Origin: Heliocidaris tuberculata
Lineage: Eukaryota > Echinodermata > Echinoidea > Camarodonta > Echinometridae
NCBI GenBank assembly: GCA_025618425.1
Contig: CM046832.1
Coordinates: 63,752,779-63,816,778 of the forward strand
Length of the DNA stretch: 64,000 nt
Direction: 5' to 3'
The notes below the pieces were generated by a model, which saw only the letters and a list, made by a program, of their open reading frames with translations, had not been told where the DNA came from and did not search any database. Positions 1 to 10,611 of the stretch are shown here, in pieces; within the stretch, counting starts at the first letter, position 1, and every line of letters starts with the position of its first letter. Both the position numbers and the translations under genes were made by a program.

Positions 1-1
1 C

Positions 2-100
2 AGTCGGCAGGATTTTCATCTCTGCAAAGCCCTGGCCTTCTGTGCAGCTTCAGCGGCTGAGGATTCCGTCAACTTGATCTTGGATGTCGAAGTTTTGTAA
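2..100 (+). CDS. C-terminal tail of an unidentified ORF (partial)
   Basis: An open frame enters from the left edge and ends at TAA 98-100, giving 32 residues (the last ones read NLILDVEVL). The two other forward frames are closed by stops. The product is not recognised. It is followed by about 1.46 kb of non-coding DNA and then by an LTR-like sequence at 1,565, so this could be the end of a retrotransposon polyprotein. It could also be the last exon of a host gene, or chance. Confidence 0.3.
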   Translation, partial: SRQDFHLCKALAFCAASAAEDSVNLILDVEVL

Positions 101-1564
101 ATATTACTGTAGGTTAAGGCGTAACCATGGTAATTGTGTGTATGGTTACGAGAGCTGTAGCTAGGTTGGTTTTAATATTTTAATTGTAGGCTACATTGAA
201 TTTGTTTCGAGGTCTCTGTCGGAATGATTTTTGAGGACATAATTTTAGTGTATTTGGTTTAGATTGTGTCTGTCAGAGGAATATTGCTATTCAGATGTTG
301 TGCGAAATAGAGATAATGCTGTGTTTTGGAACAGTCCAAACCTCTATTGTATGTAACTTTGGTCGGTTGGGTGGAGCCACAGGATGTTGGAATCCAGAGA
401 CACCGATATTTTATATATTGATAGGAGGGATTACAGTATGAGTAGAGCATGTATGCAGCTCTAGCTTTGATGGCTTTGTCAATAATGAATAGTCGGAATA
501 TTTCTTGCTTTGAAATTTGGGGACATAAAGTGTAAATTTATTGGAAAGTGTTAATTTAGGGTACGCACATTTTGTTGGTTTGTTGGTTTTAGAGACTGCT
601 TTTGAAAAAGCAGGGGAGCCTATGTCCGTAATATTTTTTTAAATCTTTTTGGTCAGCAATTTTTGTGCGGTAACTGAGGCGTGTATAGTTTGTTATGGAT
701 ATTGTATTGCATTGTTTCATATTGATATTATTAGGAATTGCCTGGAATTGCTGTTAGAATTAGTCGGGTTGAAGTATTTAATGTTAATTCCGAAAACCTC
801 GACATGAGACCGGAATTGCATGAGAGAAATACGGTTTGACTATTTGGAACAGTAAAAGAGATTCTCCGTACCTTTGTTTTTCTGTTAACCTCGTGAGGAG
901 GCTGGAAAGAGCAAATTGGTAGCGTTGAATGTTAGCCATAGGTTACAAGGATTTCTTTGTGAATTGCAATGGTGATAGTGATATCCATGATCGTAACGAA
1001 GCACCGATTATTTACCTGATGGGTATTTTGTGAAAGTATTAAATTGGTTTGTGTATAGGTCTAGAAATGACACTGGGTATAGGTTTATAGGGTGTATATT
1101 CTGTTAAAATCATTTGGTTTGTGAGAGACGCCTGTAATATGAAGATTTATGTCGATAACAAAGGATTGGCAGTAGACTCTAGAACTGTTAGGATCAGTCG
1201 GTTAGCACTTAGTCTGATGTCAATGCTAGGAGCCTCGTCATGAGTCTAGTATTGCGTAGTGAGGAGTGTAGGACTGAAACAGTTGAGTTATGCACTAGAT
1301 ATGTTTTCTGTGATTCTCGTCATGAGACCTGAAAGTTCGTATTAATGGTGCGGGTAGGCCAATTGTGTTAAGATTTGAATTTTCATGTTCTGTGTTATGC
1401 AATTTATTTTTTAATCGCACGATTAACTTAGTTTGCATATTGGCAAGGTGGTAGGGTTATAAAATCTGAAACAGGTGTAATGGTGACAAGTTATAAAGGG
1501 AATTTAGTGTAATTAATTTTTGTAGCCTGAGTGTCGGGACGCCACTCAATTAAGCAGGGAAGTG
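101..1564. other. Non-coding stretch with recurring CTCG-CATGAG motif
   Basis: No convincing ORF is present. A short motif of the form CTCG(T/A)CATGAG(A/T)C recurs near 797, 1,232 and 1,314, with a shorter CCTCGTGAGG form near 889. The last bases before the LTR-like copy are purine-rich (AGCAGGGAAG), as expected of a polypurine tract before a 3' LTR. The region may be the 3' non-coding part of an LTR element. Confidence 0.3.
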
Positions 1565-1994
1565 TGTAACAGAGCAAAACAAGTTTTACATGAATTGTCC
1601 CTCCTTTGTAAATAGCCCCCCCCCCCTTCATTGGAATGGATTAGTCCAGAATCTTCTGGCATTTTTCTGTACTTTCTGTTTGAAAAAGAAGCACCACGCT
1701 CAGCTCACCAGCCATGATGTAGTCTCTTAGTCTTGAGAAAGTTCTCTCCTTTTAAGAGATACTGTGCAGTCATCAGTGTCAGAGTTAAAAGAATGAAGGC
1801 TGATCTTGTCACTTGCTTTATGGGCATGAAGTAGTCGGGGTTCTTCTTTCTTCGTTCTTCTTCTTCTTCGTTCTTCGTTCTTCTTATTGTTCTTCGATCA
1901 TTCTTTATTGTCACACTCCGTACGACGGGAGGAATAAAGTGGAAAAACCCTCAATTACCATCTTCTCCTGGGTGTTTTATTTCCCTGTGTTACA
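1565..1994 (+). mobile_element. LTR-like copy 1 (without the two intron-like segments)
   Basis: This 430-bp sequence begins TGTAACAG and ends TGTTACA, the TG...CA form with short inverted ends typical of long terminal repeats. It has an AATAAA signal about 60 bp before its end and CTTCTT-rich DNA before that. A second copy lies inverted at 6,118-7,853. That copy contains two extra GT...AG-bounded segments, which would lie at 1,758/1,759 and 1,839/1,840 here. No target duplication flanks this copy, which fits a 3' LTR attached to an internal region on the left. Confidence 0.6.
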
Positions 1995-2334
1995 TAATCA
2001 ATGTTGGTTACAAAGTAACCAACAAGATTAAAAACAATAATTTTAATCAACAATATTTTTAACCCACGCAAGATTAAAAGTCATTTTTAAGCAACACTCA
2101 TTTTATAACCAATGTTGAGCGATTTTTAATCAACAATTTTTTAATCCGTATTTTTTTAATACATGTTTTAACAGTGTAGAAATCTTGTTCGGATTACGTA
2201 ATACGCGATTGTAATGTTCGCACATTTCTAAAGGTGATATAGAAAGGACTATTGAAATTGCCTTGATTTTTCGAAAGTAGTTTTTATCGTGTTGAAAGGA
2301 GAATATTGGTCTAAAACTTTTTTGAGTAGACACG

Positions 2335-2455
2335 TTAAAAAAAGCTCGGAAAAGAGCTCGAAAATTGTCATTAATGAATGAGTGAAATCAGATGAGCCCC
2401 GCCCCCCCCCCTCCCCAACTTTCAAAAACCGGCTCCGCGGCCCCTGCATATATTG
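2335..2455 (-). mobile_element. Dispersed repeat with CCGCGG(C/A) end, copy 1
   Basis: It shares with 2,778-2,935 and 53,553-53,718 an order of blocks: GGGCCGCGGAACCGG end, C/G run, GTAGACACG, GAAAATTGTCATTAATGAG, then GCTCCGCGGCCCCTG end. Here only the right part is kept. The C-rich core and inverted GGCCGCGG/CCGCGGCC ends suggest a non-autonomous DNA element. I see no clear target duplication. Confidence 0.45.
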
Positions 2456-2713
2456 CACTTCGCATTATATAGCGCCCGCGAAGCTTCGCACAACTCATTG
2501 TGAAGTCCTGAATAAAAACAGTAATAAAAGAGATATACATGTATTCAGTTTCATCATGATATACTAGGTCACTATTCTTAGCAAGTTGTGTGGATCTTAC
2601 TGTTTAAACTTCAAGACAGCACATATCGTCATATTGCACTCCGCATATGCAGCGCCCGTATGGTATATGAAGCTTCGCAAATTCAATGTGAAGTCCTGAA
2701 AAGTGTAATAAAA
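2448..2713 (+). repeat. Diverged tandem duplication (~180 bp period)
   Basis: Two related blocks start near 2,448 and 2,626. Both contain CATAT(AT)TGCACT, AGCGCCCG, GAAGCTTCGCA and TGTGAAGTCCTGAA followed by GTAATAAAAG. They differ by small indels. No coding potential is visible. Confidence 0.5.
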
Positions 2714-2777
2714 GTTCGCAAGACATTTCTAATTCTTAGCTGATTACATACACCATGAAATGGAGGAGATACTCACA

Positions 2778-2935
2778 TGGGCCGCGGAACCGGGGGGCTG
2801 CAGCCTGCCCTCCCCCCCCCCCCCCCCCACACACACACTTTTTGTGAGTAGACACACTGAGTCAAAAAATCTCAGAAAAAGGGCTAGAAAATTGTCATTA
2901 ATGAGTGAAATTAGATCAGCCCCCCTGAATCAAAA
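2778..2935 (+). mobile_element. Dispersed repeat with CCGCGG end, copy 2
   Basis: It begins GGGCCGCGGAACCGG, has a poly-C core (about 2,809-2,828), and then the shared blocks GAGTAGACACAC and GAAAATTGTCATTAATGAG. It belongs to the same family as 2,335-2,455 and 53,553-53,718. The right terminal block is missing or degraded. Confidence 0.45.
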
Positions 2936-3919
2936 TAGCTTAATCAAAATAGCCAAAAAGGATTACTTCGATCGGTGACGAGAGTCATGTTTTTTTTTTT
3001 TTTTTTTGGGGGGGGGGGGAAATTTTTTAAATTTATGTTTTTAATTGAAATAATGGATATAATTATATCACAATACTATCCTGACCCGCGGGAATTGCCC
3101 GCAGGCCAGATTGCAACAGTGTATTAAGTGCATGTAACATGAATAATGCTTTTGCTGTATACATACTGGGTATAAAAATAGGATTATATTAAAGGAAAAA
3201 TACAGACTCCAGCGTCATATATCACTTACAAACTTTTGAAAATGTTGTCTCATCTTATTATTCTTGAGAGCAAAGCAGATTGAAAGTTAGGTTTTTCCTT
3301 TCCGAATTTACAGCGATAAATATAAAAACGTGTGCACAAAAGAAAGAAGTTTATACATAAATAATTTTGTTGGTTTACACCCGACGAGAGTCGTGAGGTA
3401 ATAACATATAGCCCGGTATCGTAAAACGCTGGATCTGTATTTTTTTTTTTTTTTTTACAAGAAAGCCTGTGTTGCTTCTCACCATGATATACTTGACAAA
3501 AAAGTTTTCAAAAAATGTTTGCTAGAGTTCAAATTTTGCATTTCCACATTGCCTACCTGAATTGTCATTGTCCGGCCCTTATACGTGCCGAAGCGCACTT
3601 TACGTTGTCAATATTTTTTCGTTTTGTATTATCCTTTTTGCGGACATAATACTGCGATTTTATATTGTTTTCGGACCCGTCACGCTTCGGTGAGTCCGAG
3701 TGGTCCATCCAGGCAGGGTGGTCGCCAGTGCAGAGGTACTTCAATCCAGTTATTCAGCGAAGAGTTCATGAGTTTCGAAGGCTAGCTCCGATCATTGAGC
3801 TAGCTCTAGCTCAGTTCTGCATATTGCTCAATAAGGCATGATTGCCATAATAGCGTATGCATATTTGCAGCATTCACCGTCCAGCTTGCTAAGTTGGATC
3901 ATACACCCACTGATCTTTA

Positions 3920-4133
3920 CACTCTAAAAACTAAAGTGTTAAATCACCATTTAAAAGGGCCGAGGAGTGATAACTTTTTCAAAATAGTAGATTAACTCTT
4001 TTAAACTGCTGGATTCAGCCTTAATAGTGTTGTATCCAGCATGTTAAAAGTGTTAATCTACAATTTTGAAAAAGTGGTCACTCCTCGCCTCGGCTCTTTT
4101 AAATGGTGATTTAACACTTAAGTTTTTAGAGTG
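3920..4133. mobile_element. Palindromic MITE with TA target duplication, copy 1
   Basis: A 214-bp foldback element starts CACTCTAAAAACTAAAGTG and ends with its inverted counterpart, with TA immediately on each side. The arms pair almost end to end around a CAGCCTTAATAGTGTTG centre. A close copy lies at 4,664-4,881. TA duplications point to the Tc1/mariner superfamily for mobilisation. There is no ORF. Confidence 0.85.
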
Positions 4134-4663
4134 TAGCCTACATGTGATCACTGATAAGTGACTACACCTGATTCCGGTCCCGTGATGCATGCATTGTTTT
4201 TGTCGTTTATTGCCTTATTTTCTTTTTTAAAAGTGGGGCGGAATGAGGGCGGGGGCCGATCGAATGAGGGGCTCGTCTTTACCGTAACCTTATAGGCAAA
4301 ATCAGGAAAGTAGATCACCATGTAAAGTCAGCCTCCAAGTAAGGGCTGATATATGATTCGACCCCCCCCCCTTAAAAAAAAGGGGGGAGACAATGACACA
4401 CACCACAAAAAAAAAAAAAAACTGAAAAGAAACAAAAACAAAACAAAACAAAACAAACCAAACCAAATGATTTAAGAGCTGAAATATTCACAACAGATGG
4501 AAAATCCGAATCAAATGTGATTCAATAGGCCTTTGTTAATGACATTGTGCATTTTGGGGGTTTAACTAACATTTTTTTTTTTCAGTCTGAAATCAGAATA
4601 CAAAATACTGGAAAGAAAGTGCTTTGTTTCCAAGTACGATATTATGAATGTTTCCAAATACTA

Positions 4664-4881
4664 CACTTTAAAAACTTAAGTGTTATCATGGTTAAATCAC
4701 CACTATTTAAAAGGGCCGAGGAGTGACAACTTTTTCAAAATGGTAGATCAACTCTTTTAAACTGCTGGATTCAGCCTTTATAGTGTTGTATCCAGCATGT
4801 TAAAAGTGTTAATCTATTTTGAAAAAGTTGTCACTCCTCGGCCCTTTTAAATGGTGATTTAACACTTTAGTTTTTAGAGTG
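4664..4881. mobile_element. Palindromic MITE with TA target duplication, copy 2
   Basis: This 218-bp element has the same arms and core as 3,920-4,133 and lies about 530 bp away in the same orientation. TA flanks both ends. A small insertion near the left end (ATCATGG) and a few substitutions separate the two copies. Confidence 0.85.
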
Positions 4882-5452
4882 TAATATACAATACATTATG
4901 GTATAATAAAGGCAAATAATGAAAGCGGAACGAAGTATGAGTACGGTACAGTATATATCACAGATGTCTTATAAAAGAGGACCCCGGCCGTGACACCCCG
5001 TGATGACAACGGGTGGGGGGGGGGGGGGGGGGGTCCGTCTCATGTCTTGCTCGTTAAATCTGTAATATCACATAACGATACAAAATCGTTTAGCAGGTAA
5101 TTAAAATTGTTTTCACCTTGTGAGAAAACGTTTGCAAAGAAAGGGAGTTTTGTAGGCGAACTGGCAAAGTATTTCAGTTTGGGCCCCGGATCTTATCGAA
5201 CATCATAATGGTATATCTTGGTTCTATGTTTTGGTAAATGAATAAACGAGTGCTTTTCGATACTTTGTTTTCAACTTCATGTCAAAAAGCTATCTATAAA
5301 TACACGCCGAGAAATTCAGTTTTGTCTACTCTTGGTATTGTCAAATACAATTCTTATATTATTAGCATTTTCCAGTTATGAAAAATCATATATTTGCATT
5401 TCTTAGCATTTATAGATAATTTATTAGCTTTGAACCATAACGAGACTGTGAT
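4882..5452. other. Gene-free stretch with poly-G tract
   Basis: No gene is visible. A run of about 19 G lies near 5,014-5,033. The remainder is A+T-rich with no clear repeat. Confidence 0.4.
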
Positions 5453-5460
5453 TTACACAT

Positions 5461-5640
5461 TTGCACTCGGAGATTCTAAATTTGAATTAGAATGAAATAT
5501 ATTGGTATTTTCGGCATAATTATAATATAAAAGAAAGCTCTTTAGCTGATTTATAGAGATCATTAGATACAATATAAATAACAAAGGCCCAACGGGGGAA
5601 TTAGATACTTGTGGAATTCCCTCCGGAGGAATTCTACAAG
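5461..5640 (-). pseudogene. Non-LTR reverse-transcriptase remnant
   Basis: The minus strand reads GIPQ, then SPVGPLLFILYLM, then LLYYNYAENTNIF. This is the known layout of the reverse-transcriptase palm of CR1/Jockey/RTE-like retrotransposons (GxPQGSxLGPLLFxLYxND followed by YADDT). The catalytic box is degraded (YAEN in place of YADD) and only about 60 codons survive, so the fragment is inactive. Confidence 0.65.
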
Positions 5641-6117
5641 TTATTGTCTTAAAATCTGAAACAATGATTGATATATTTAACACATCATGATGGACTAGAA
5701 ATGATCAGTCCATGATTATGCCATTCCAATGCAGATAGAGATCCCGAATAATTTTAAATTAGGCGAATCATTTTCATTCTAGATTCTCTTTTCAGCCTTT
5801 AAAACGTTCTTTTGGTGACTGCCCGGGGGGGGGGGGTATGTCTCATTGAGGCCTGTACGGCGCGCATCCATGACTTTCTGAAAAGCATCCTATTCAGGGA
5901 AACTCCCGCGAAAAATTTCTGATTTTTAGATCCTTAACAGGGATTTTTTAAATATTGCATAGTATTGTATACCCTATTCGAGGATTTGTCCTGCTATGCC
6001 CTTTTTTTTTTTTTTTTTTTTTTTTTGCCCCAAAAGGAAGATTGGAACACTTTACAGAATTAATGATGTTTTCATTTAAAAAATAGAAAAGAACTCTTTG
6101 GATTCCTTTTATCTTGT

Positions 6118-7853
6118 TGTAACACAGGGAAATGAAACACCCAGAAGAAGATGGTAATTGAGGGTTTTTTCCACTTTATTCCTCCCGTCGTACGGAGTGT
6201 GACAATAAAGAACGATTGAGTAACAATAAGAAGAAAGAAGAACGAAGAAGAAGAAGAAGAACGAAGAAAGAAGAACCTGTATGAAAATACAACAAAATAA
6301 CAAATACATGTCACTGGTGTACATGCTGTAACAAGCAGTGTAGAAATATATACATACATTTTCATCATGTTTCAGTGGCAATTATACTTTAAACCAAACG
6401 ATTGACTCATTAATATGCTAGAATGAGCTGCTTCAAATATCAAATAGATATAACACTAAGAACAATAGACGAGATGCCTAACCTGATTCATTAGTGAAAA
6501 CTTTAAAGCATTTCAAAAATAGCAAATCAATATGATTTAAAAGTAAATACCACAGAATCTAGTACATGCAAATTACAATGATGTGAATAATTGTTTAATT
6601 CCAACCCATTTAATACAATCCATACACTCACCCCGACTACTTCATGCCCATAAAGCAAGTGAAAAGATCAGCCTTCATTCTTTTAACTGACACTGATGAC
6701 TGCACAGTATCTAAAAGAAACATGACAGATAAAGTTATAAACTCTAGACCGAAATACCTCATAGAGTAACTCATCTTTAAAAACATATATCCAAAAGTGC
6801 ATTTAATAAATCTACAATTGTAAGAAGTAGACTTTCACATTTATCTGAAAGTCTCATTTACATGTATGCAAAGCTAGATAAACAGTATACAGTAATCTAT
6901 TTCAATAGTCCTTTTTCATCTTTTACCTACTAAACTTAACACAAACAGCTACAGCTATACACACACACACACACATCAAGCTACAATGTGTATTAGCCCT
7001 GCATGGTCCTTAACCCTTTGTGTGCCACATAAATACTCTGCTATGGGATTTGTGTGTAGAGTGTGTGCCAAATGGTATAATGGCACAGTAAGGGTTAATA
7101 TCTATACACTTACTATACAGGCCTAACTGCTATAAGCCATAATACACACACACACCCACACGATACACACTCTGTAACTTTCTATGCAAATAGCATGTTA
7201 CAACTAAATCCCAAGTAAAGTTTTCTAACATCTACCTAAGATATGCATTTCATGAATCAAGTATTTGTTTGATCAAATGAGCCTATCATGAAATATTAGA
7301 ACAAGTTGACAATTCCTAACAACTTGATGAATACAATACAATTATATACATTTAATTTGAAATGAAATAATATGCAGTCTCCCCCTGTCAAAAGGAGTAA
7401 TAAAGTTTAGCAATTCATCAATCAACACTTTCACTTATAAATGAACTCCTCATTACATTGTGCATTGTAATAATAAAGCTCAGCATCCACATTGAAAGGC
7501 TGAGATTGAATCATTATAAAACATCACTGAATCATACATCTTAACCAATAAAACTTTTCAGAAGATGAGCTGTAAAACATACAACAATCTTACACTCTAA
7601 TACAGATATGAAATCAATAAACATACCTCTTAAAAATAGAGAACTTTCTCAAGACTAAGAGACTACATCATGGCTGGTGAGCTGAGTGTGGTGCTTCTTT
7701 TGTTTCAAACATGTTTGAAACAAAAAGACTTTCTGTTAACAGAAAGTACAGAAAAATGCCAGAAGATTCTGGACTAATCCATTCCACTGAAGGGGGGGGG
7801 GGCTATTTACAAAGGAGGGACAATTCATGTAAAACTTGTTTTGCTCTGTTACA
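6118..7853 (-). mobile_element. LTR-like copy 2 with two intron-like segments
   Basis: On the minus strand this starts TGTAACAG and ends TGTTACA, and is flanked by a 4-bp duplication TTGT (6,114-6,117 and 7,854-7,857). It matches copy 1 in three blocks: 7,853-7,627, 6,710-6,632 and 6,276-6,118. The separating segments are 916 bp (7,626-6,711; starts GTATGT, ends CTTTTAG) and 355 bp (6,631-6,277; starts GTGAGT, ends CATACAG). Both begin and end like spliceosomal introns, and removing them reproduces copy 1. The last block carries AATAAA. Confidence 0.7.
7014..7094. mobile_element. 81-bp TTAA-flanked mini-MITE
   Basis: The sequence starts CCCTTTGTGTGCCAC and ends GGCACAGTAAGGG, with TTAA directly on both sides (7,010-7,013 and 7,095-7,098). 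CCC...GGG ends at TTAA sites are characteristic of piggyBac-type elements. It lies within the 916-bp intron-like segment of LTR-like copy 2. A similar-sized element is at 12,834. Confidence 0.6.
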
Positions 7854-8305
7854 TTGTATTTTCAGATTAGCTGCTCCTGACCGGCTCCTGAATGTACTGT
7901 CAAATTTCCTACCCTTTTCGATGATCTTTTCTCATCACTATTACTGAATTTGATACCCGGCTTTTTCAGAATTTTTAAATTTTTGATACCCTAAACGAGA
8001 TCCCCGGGTTATCCGTCTGGTGGTGATAAAAACTACTCGTTTTCATGGACGCGGATGCCGTACAGGCCTCAATGAGCCATATCCCTCCCCCCCCCCCCCC
8101 CCGGGGGGAGGGGGCGGGGGTGACTAGGCCTATACTTGACTTATACTTGGCTAATTTTGAAAATTGAGGTATTCCAAGGAAAAGTAAAAAGTGAGAATTA
8201 TCAAGACCTTCTTTATCCACATTGGTCATGCCGGAGGTCTCTCTTCCATATCCCTGATTAGGCTGCATGTGCATGAGGAAGAGGCCACTATATATATACC
8301 TAAGC

Positions 8306-8460
8306 AGTGGCGTAGCTAGGATTTTTTTTACAAGGCCGGGGGGCAAATTCTATTTTTTTTTCATCGCCAGCCCTCAAAAAAAGTCGCTCAGTGGGGGGGG
8401 GGGGAGTTATCAGATATTTTCCTCCATAATTGTCTGACAAGCAAAAAAAAAAAAAAAAAA
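8306..8460 (+). mobile_element. hAT-like MITE fragment (CAGTGGCG family)
   Basis: It begins CAGTGGCGTAGCTAGG and contains the family blocks CGCCAGCCCTC, AAGTCGCTCAGTGGGGG and TGTCTGACAAGC before a poly-A run. The same blocks are found in the 37,129-37,577 copy. The right terminal repeat and target duplication are not visible. Confidence 0.6.
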
Positions 8461-9444
8461 AAAAAACCTCAAAAATAAACCTAAAAAAAAAAAATTCATA
8501 CCAATGACTTTCTGTGATAACTTCTTGCTCATACCATGTAGACTCATACAGCGTGGTACCGGTATGTGTTTGCGAAATACAGGAAAACTATTTTGTTTGA
8601 TGATTCATTGCGATCGATCCCTCGCCCAGTATATCCCGCACGCGACCTGCATCGGATCGTGCGCTACGCGATGTAGAGTCGGTATATTTTGTGCATATTC
8701 AGAAGCGAAGCTGCATGTAGTGCACGTATCAGCTTGACTGCCAAATGCTAATCACACACTAAAAATAAATCGTGGTCAGCTAGCTGCCTGTTCTTTTTAT
8801 CAACAATTTATGATGGAGAATTGAGGTAAGGTCAGTATGGACGAATGGGGTTAATTAAGTCAATATCGATTCTCGAATTAGGCATAGACCTAAATAAGCT
8901 TCTCTGAAAATGTCAACTGATGAAGCGGGGTGACGTGTTTACAGAGAATAGGATGAATGCCAGTAGTACACAGGTGCAATAATGCCAGTGCTGGCGGAAT
9001 ACGTGAGGATAGCTTGCAAAATTGTTGAGTCAATCATTGCAGTGTTTAGTTGGAATTAGACAGAAGTAACCATCTGACATGTCTGGTATGGTATGGGGAT
9101 TCTTTAAATAAAACTGACTACTGAGGCATTATGAAAAAAATCTAGTCTGATCTAAGTTAGGTCCCCCCTCATTTTTTGTTCACTCCTCAGTCACAGTGGT
9201 CAGTAGCGGTTTATTGCATGCAATGCTGTGGACATGTGGTGACTATAATTCCACCTCAATGAATAGACTTAACACGCAAGCGTGTGCATACACACAAAAT
9301 GGGGGGGGGGGGGGAGGGGACCTATAGCATGTATAGGATTCCACGATTTGGCCAAAACTGACCTTTGACTTTGTCAACCTTTCCCATGTCACAGACATTA
9401 GATAGGTCTAGGTAGAGTCTAGGTCTATGTTAACTACACAACAA
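8461..9444. other. Gene-free stretch
   Basis: No supported gene. A poly-A run is near 8,440-8,466 and a run of about 14 G near 9,301. The rest is unique-looking A+T-rich DNA. Confidence 0.4.
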
Positions 9445-9493
9445 GTAGGCGCCTCATAACTGTACAACTACAAGCTCTGTGGCTTATCAATCT

Positions 9494-10495
9494 TGGGGTC
9501 GTTTCATCAAATCAACTCCATGACAGTCACAACTGTTGTCGGCGATCTACGGAAATGTCATGGACCTGAAAAACTGTTTCACGAAGACATGATAAACGAC
9601 AACTCAGTGATATCGATACTCATTGGCAAAAATAACATAGTCTATATCACAAGTCCATTGGAATTGTCATCAATTACCCAAACAGATTTTGAGGCTCAGT
9701 TTTTTCCAAACTATTCCAAAATGTAAAAAATGGCAGCGAAGATGAATGCTGGTGATACAAACATCCCGTTTACATGAAAAGATGTGTTATGGCATGAAAA
9801 CTTGAGGAGGCTTTTGTGATGTACGAATCTAGATTTGTAAGTAAGAGGATACCGTAATTGACTAATTATGGAAAGAAGACCCAAATTGTGTTCACTTTAG
9901 AGAAAATGATTAAATTAAGTTATTTTATGGCCATATTTTTGATATTTATTCATTAAAAGATACATATAGTATTATATCAAAGCATTGCGTGAAAAGGGAA
10001 AATATTATAGGGAAAATACATATATGATAAATTGTTGTCGTTCACATGGGTCTGTAAATACAGACTGTTCCATTTTTTCGCTGCTGATTCTATGGTAGAC
10101 GAATGTGGGTATTTTTGATATTAATCTCATTTACTTGTTGGGGGGGTCAAGAAGCCATAAACATATTGCCCGTCTGTACAATATAACAATACGAACATTA
10201 GTAACACTATTTGATAAAGGAATGATGAAGGATAGTGCTTGGAGATCAGGAAATAAATGTTCTCTTAATTTACATTTCTTATTTTTTTGCAGCCCGTAGA
10301 CTAACTAAAAGCTGGCTTGTGATGGCTTTCTAAAAAGATATGACAGGTCTGGAGTACCGACAAGTCACTTGTCAGGGAAGTTGTCGTTGATCTTCGCAAA
10401 GACGGCTTTGTGAAACATTTAGCGGACAAGTTGAGCGACAGTGTCGAGATGTCACTGATCTTGTCGTTATGATGGTTTGATGAAACAACCCCCAG
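9494..10495. mobile_element. Element with GGGGTCGTTTCATCAAA ends
   Basis: It begins GGGGTCGTTTCATCAAA and ends TTTGATGAAACAACCCC, about 1 kb in all. Internal GACAA-rich segments near each end are also inverted relative to each other. GGGG-type ends with TTTCAT resemble Harbinger/ISL2EU-like non-autonomous elements, which is an inference. It interrupts the left arm of the foldback element at 9,445-11,830. Small ORFs inside show no recognisable protein. Confidence 0.55.
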
Positions 10496-10611
10496 GTACT
10501 GGCCACAGAGCTGTACACTCCTTGCCTAGGCTATAGGCTATACTGTGTGTGGAGGGGGATATCAACCAAAAAAATCTAGATCTAAATATCATTTCCCACA
10601 TACTGTGAGCC

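Larger units (their letters stand above)
1995..3917. other. Gene-free stretch of short repeats
   Basis: No gene is visible. An A+T-rich stretch with repeated TTAATCAAC words (about 2,000-2,190, ending TTTTAACAGTGTA) resembles a truncated MITE. The small repeats annotated at 2,335, 2,448 and 2,778 follow. From 2,950 there are poly-T/poly-G tracts near 2,991-3,019 and unremarkable A+T-rich DNA. Confidence 0.5.
5823..8103. mobile_element. Foldback DNA element split by an LTR-like insertion
   Basis: The left end (CCCGGGGGGG, then CATTGAGGCCTGTACGGCG) reappears inverted at the right end near 8,055-8,103 (GCCGTACAGGCCTCAATGAG followed by C and G runs). The arms continue inward with looser similarity (ATACCCTATTCGAGGA against ATACCCTAAACGAGAT). 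The LTR-like copy at 6,118-7,853 sits between the arms, so the foldback is the older host. Confidence 0.6.

Noticed and set aside
9493..9726. 77-codon ORF MGSFHQINSMTV...
   Set aside because: It starts at the terminal repeat of the GGGGTCGTTTC element and matches the GACAA-rich subterminal sequence, so it is not a gene.
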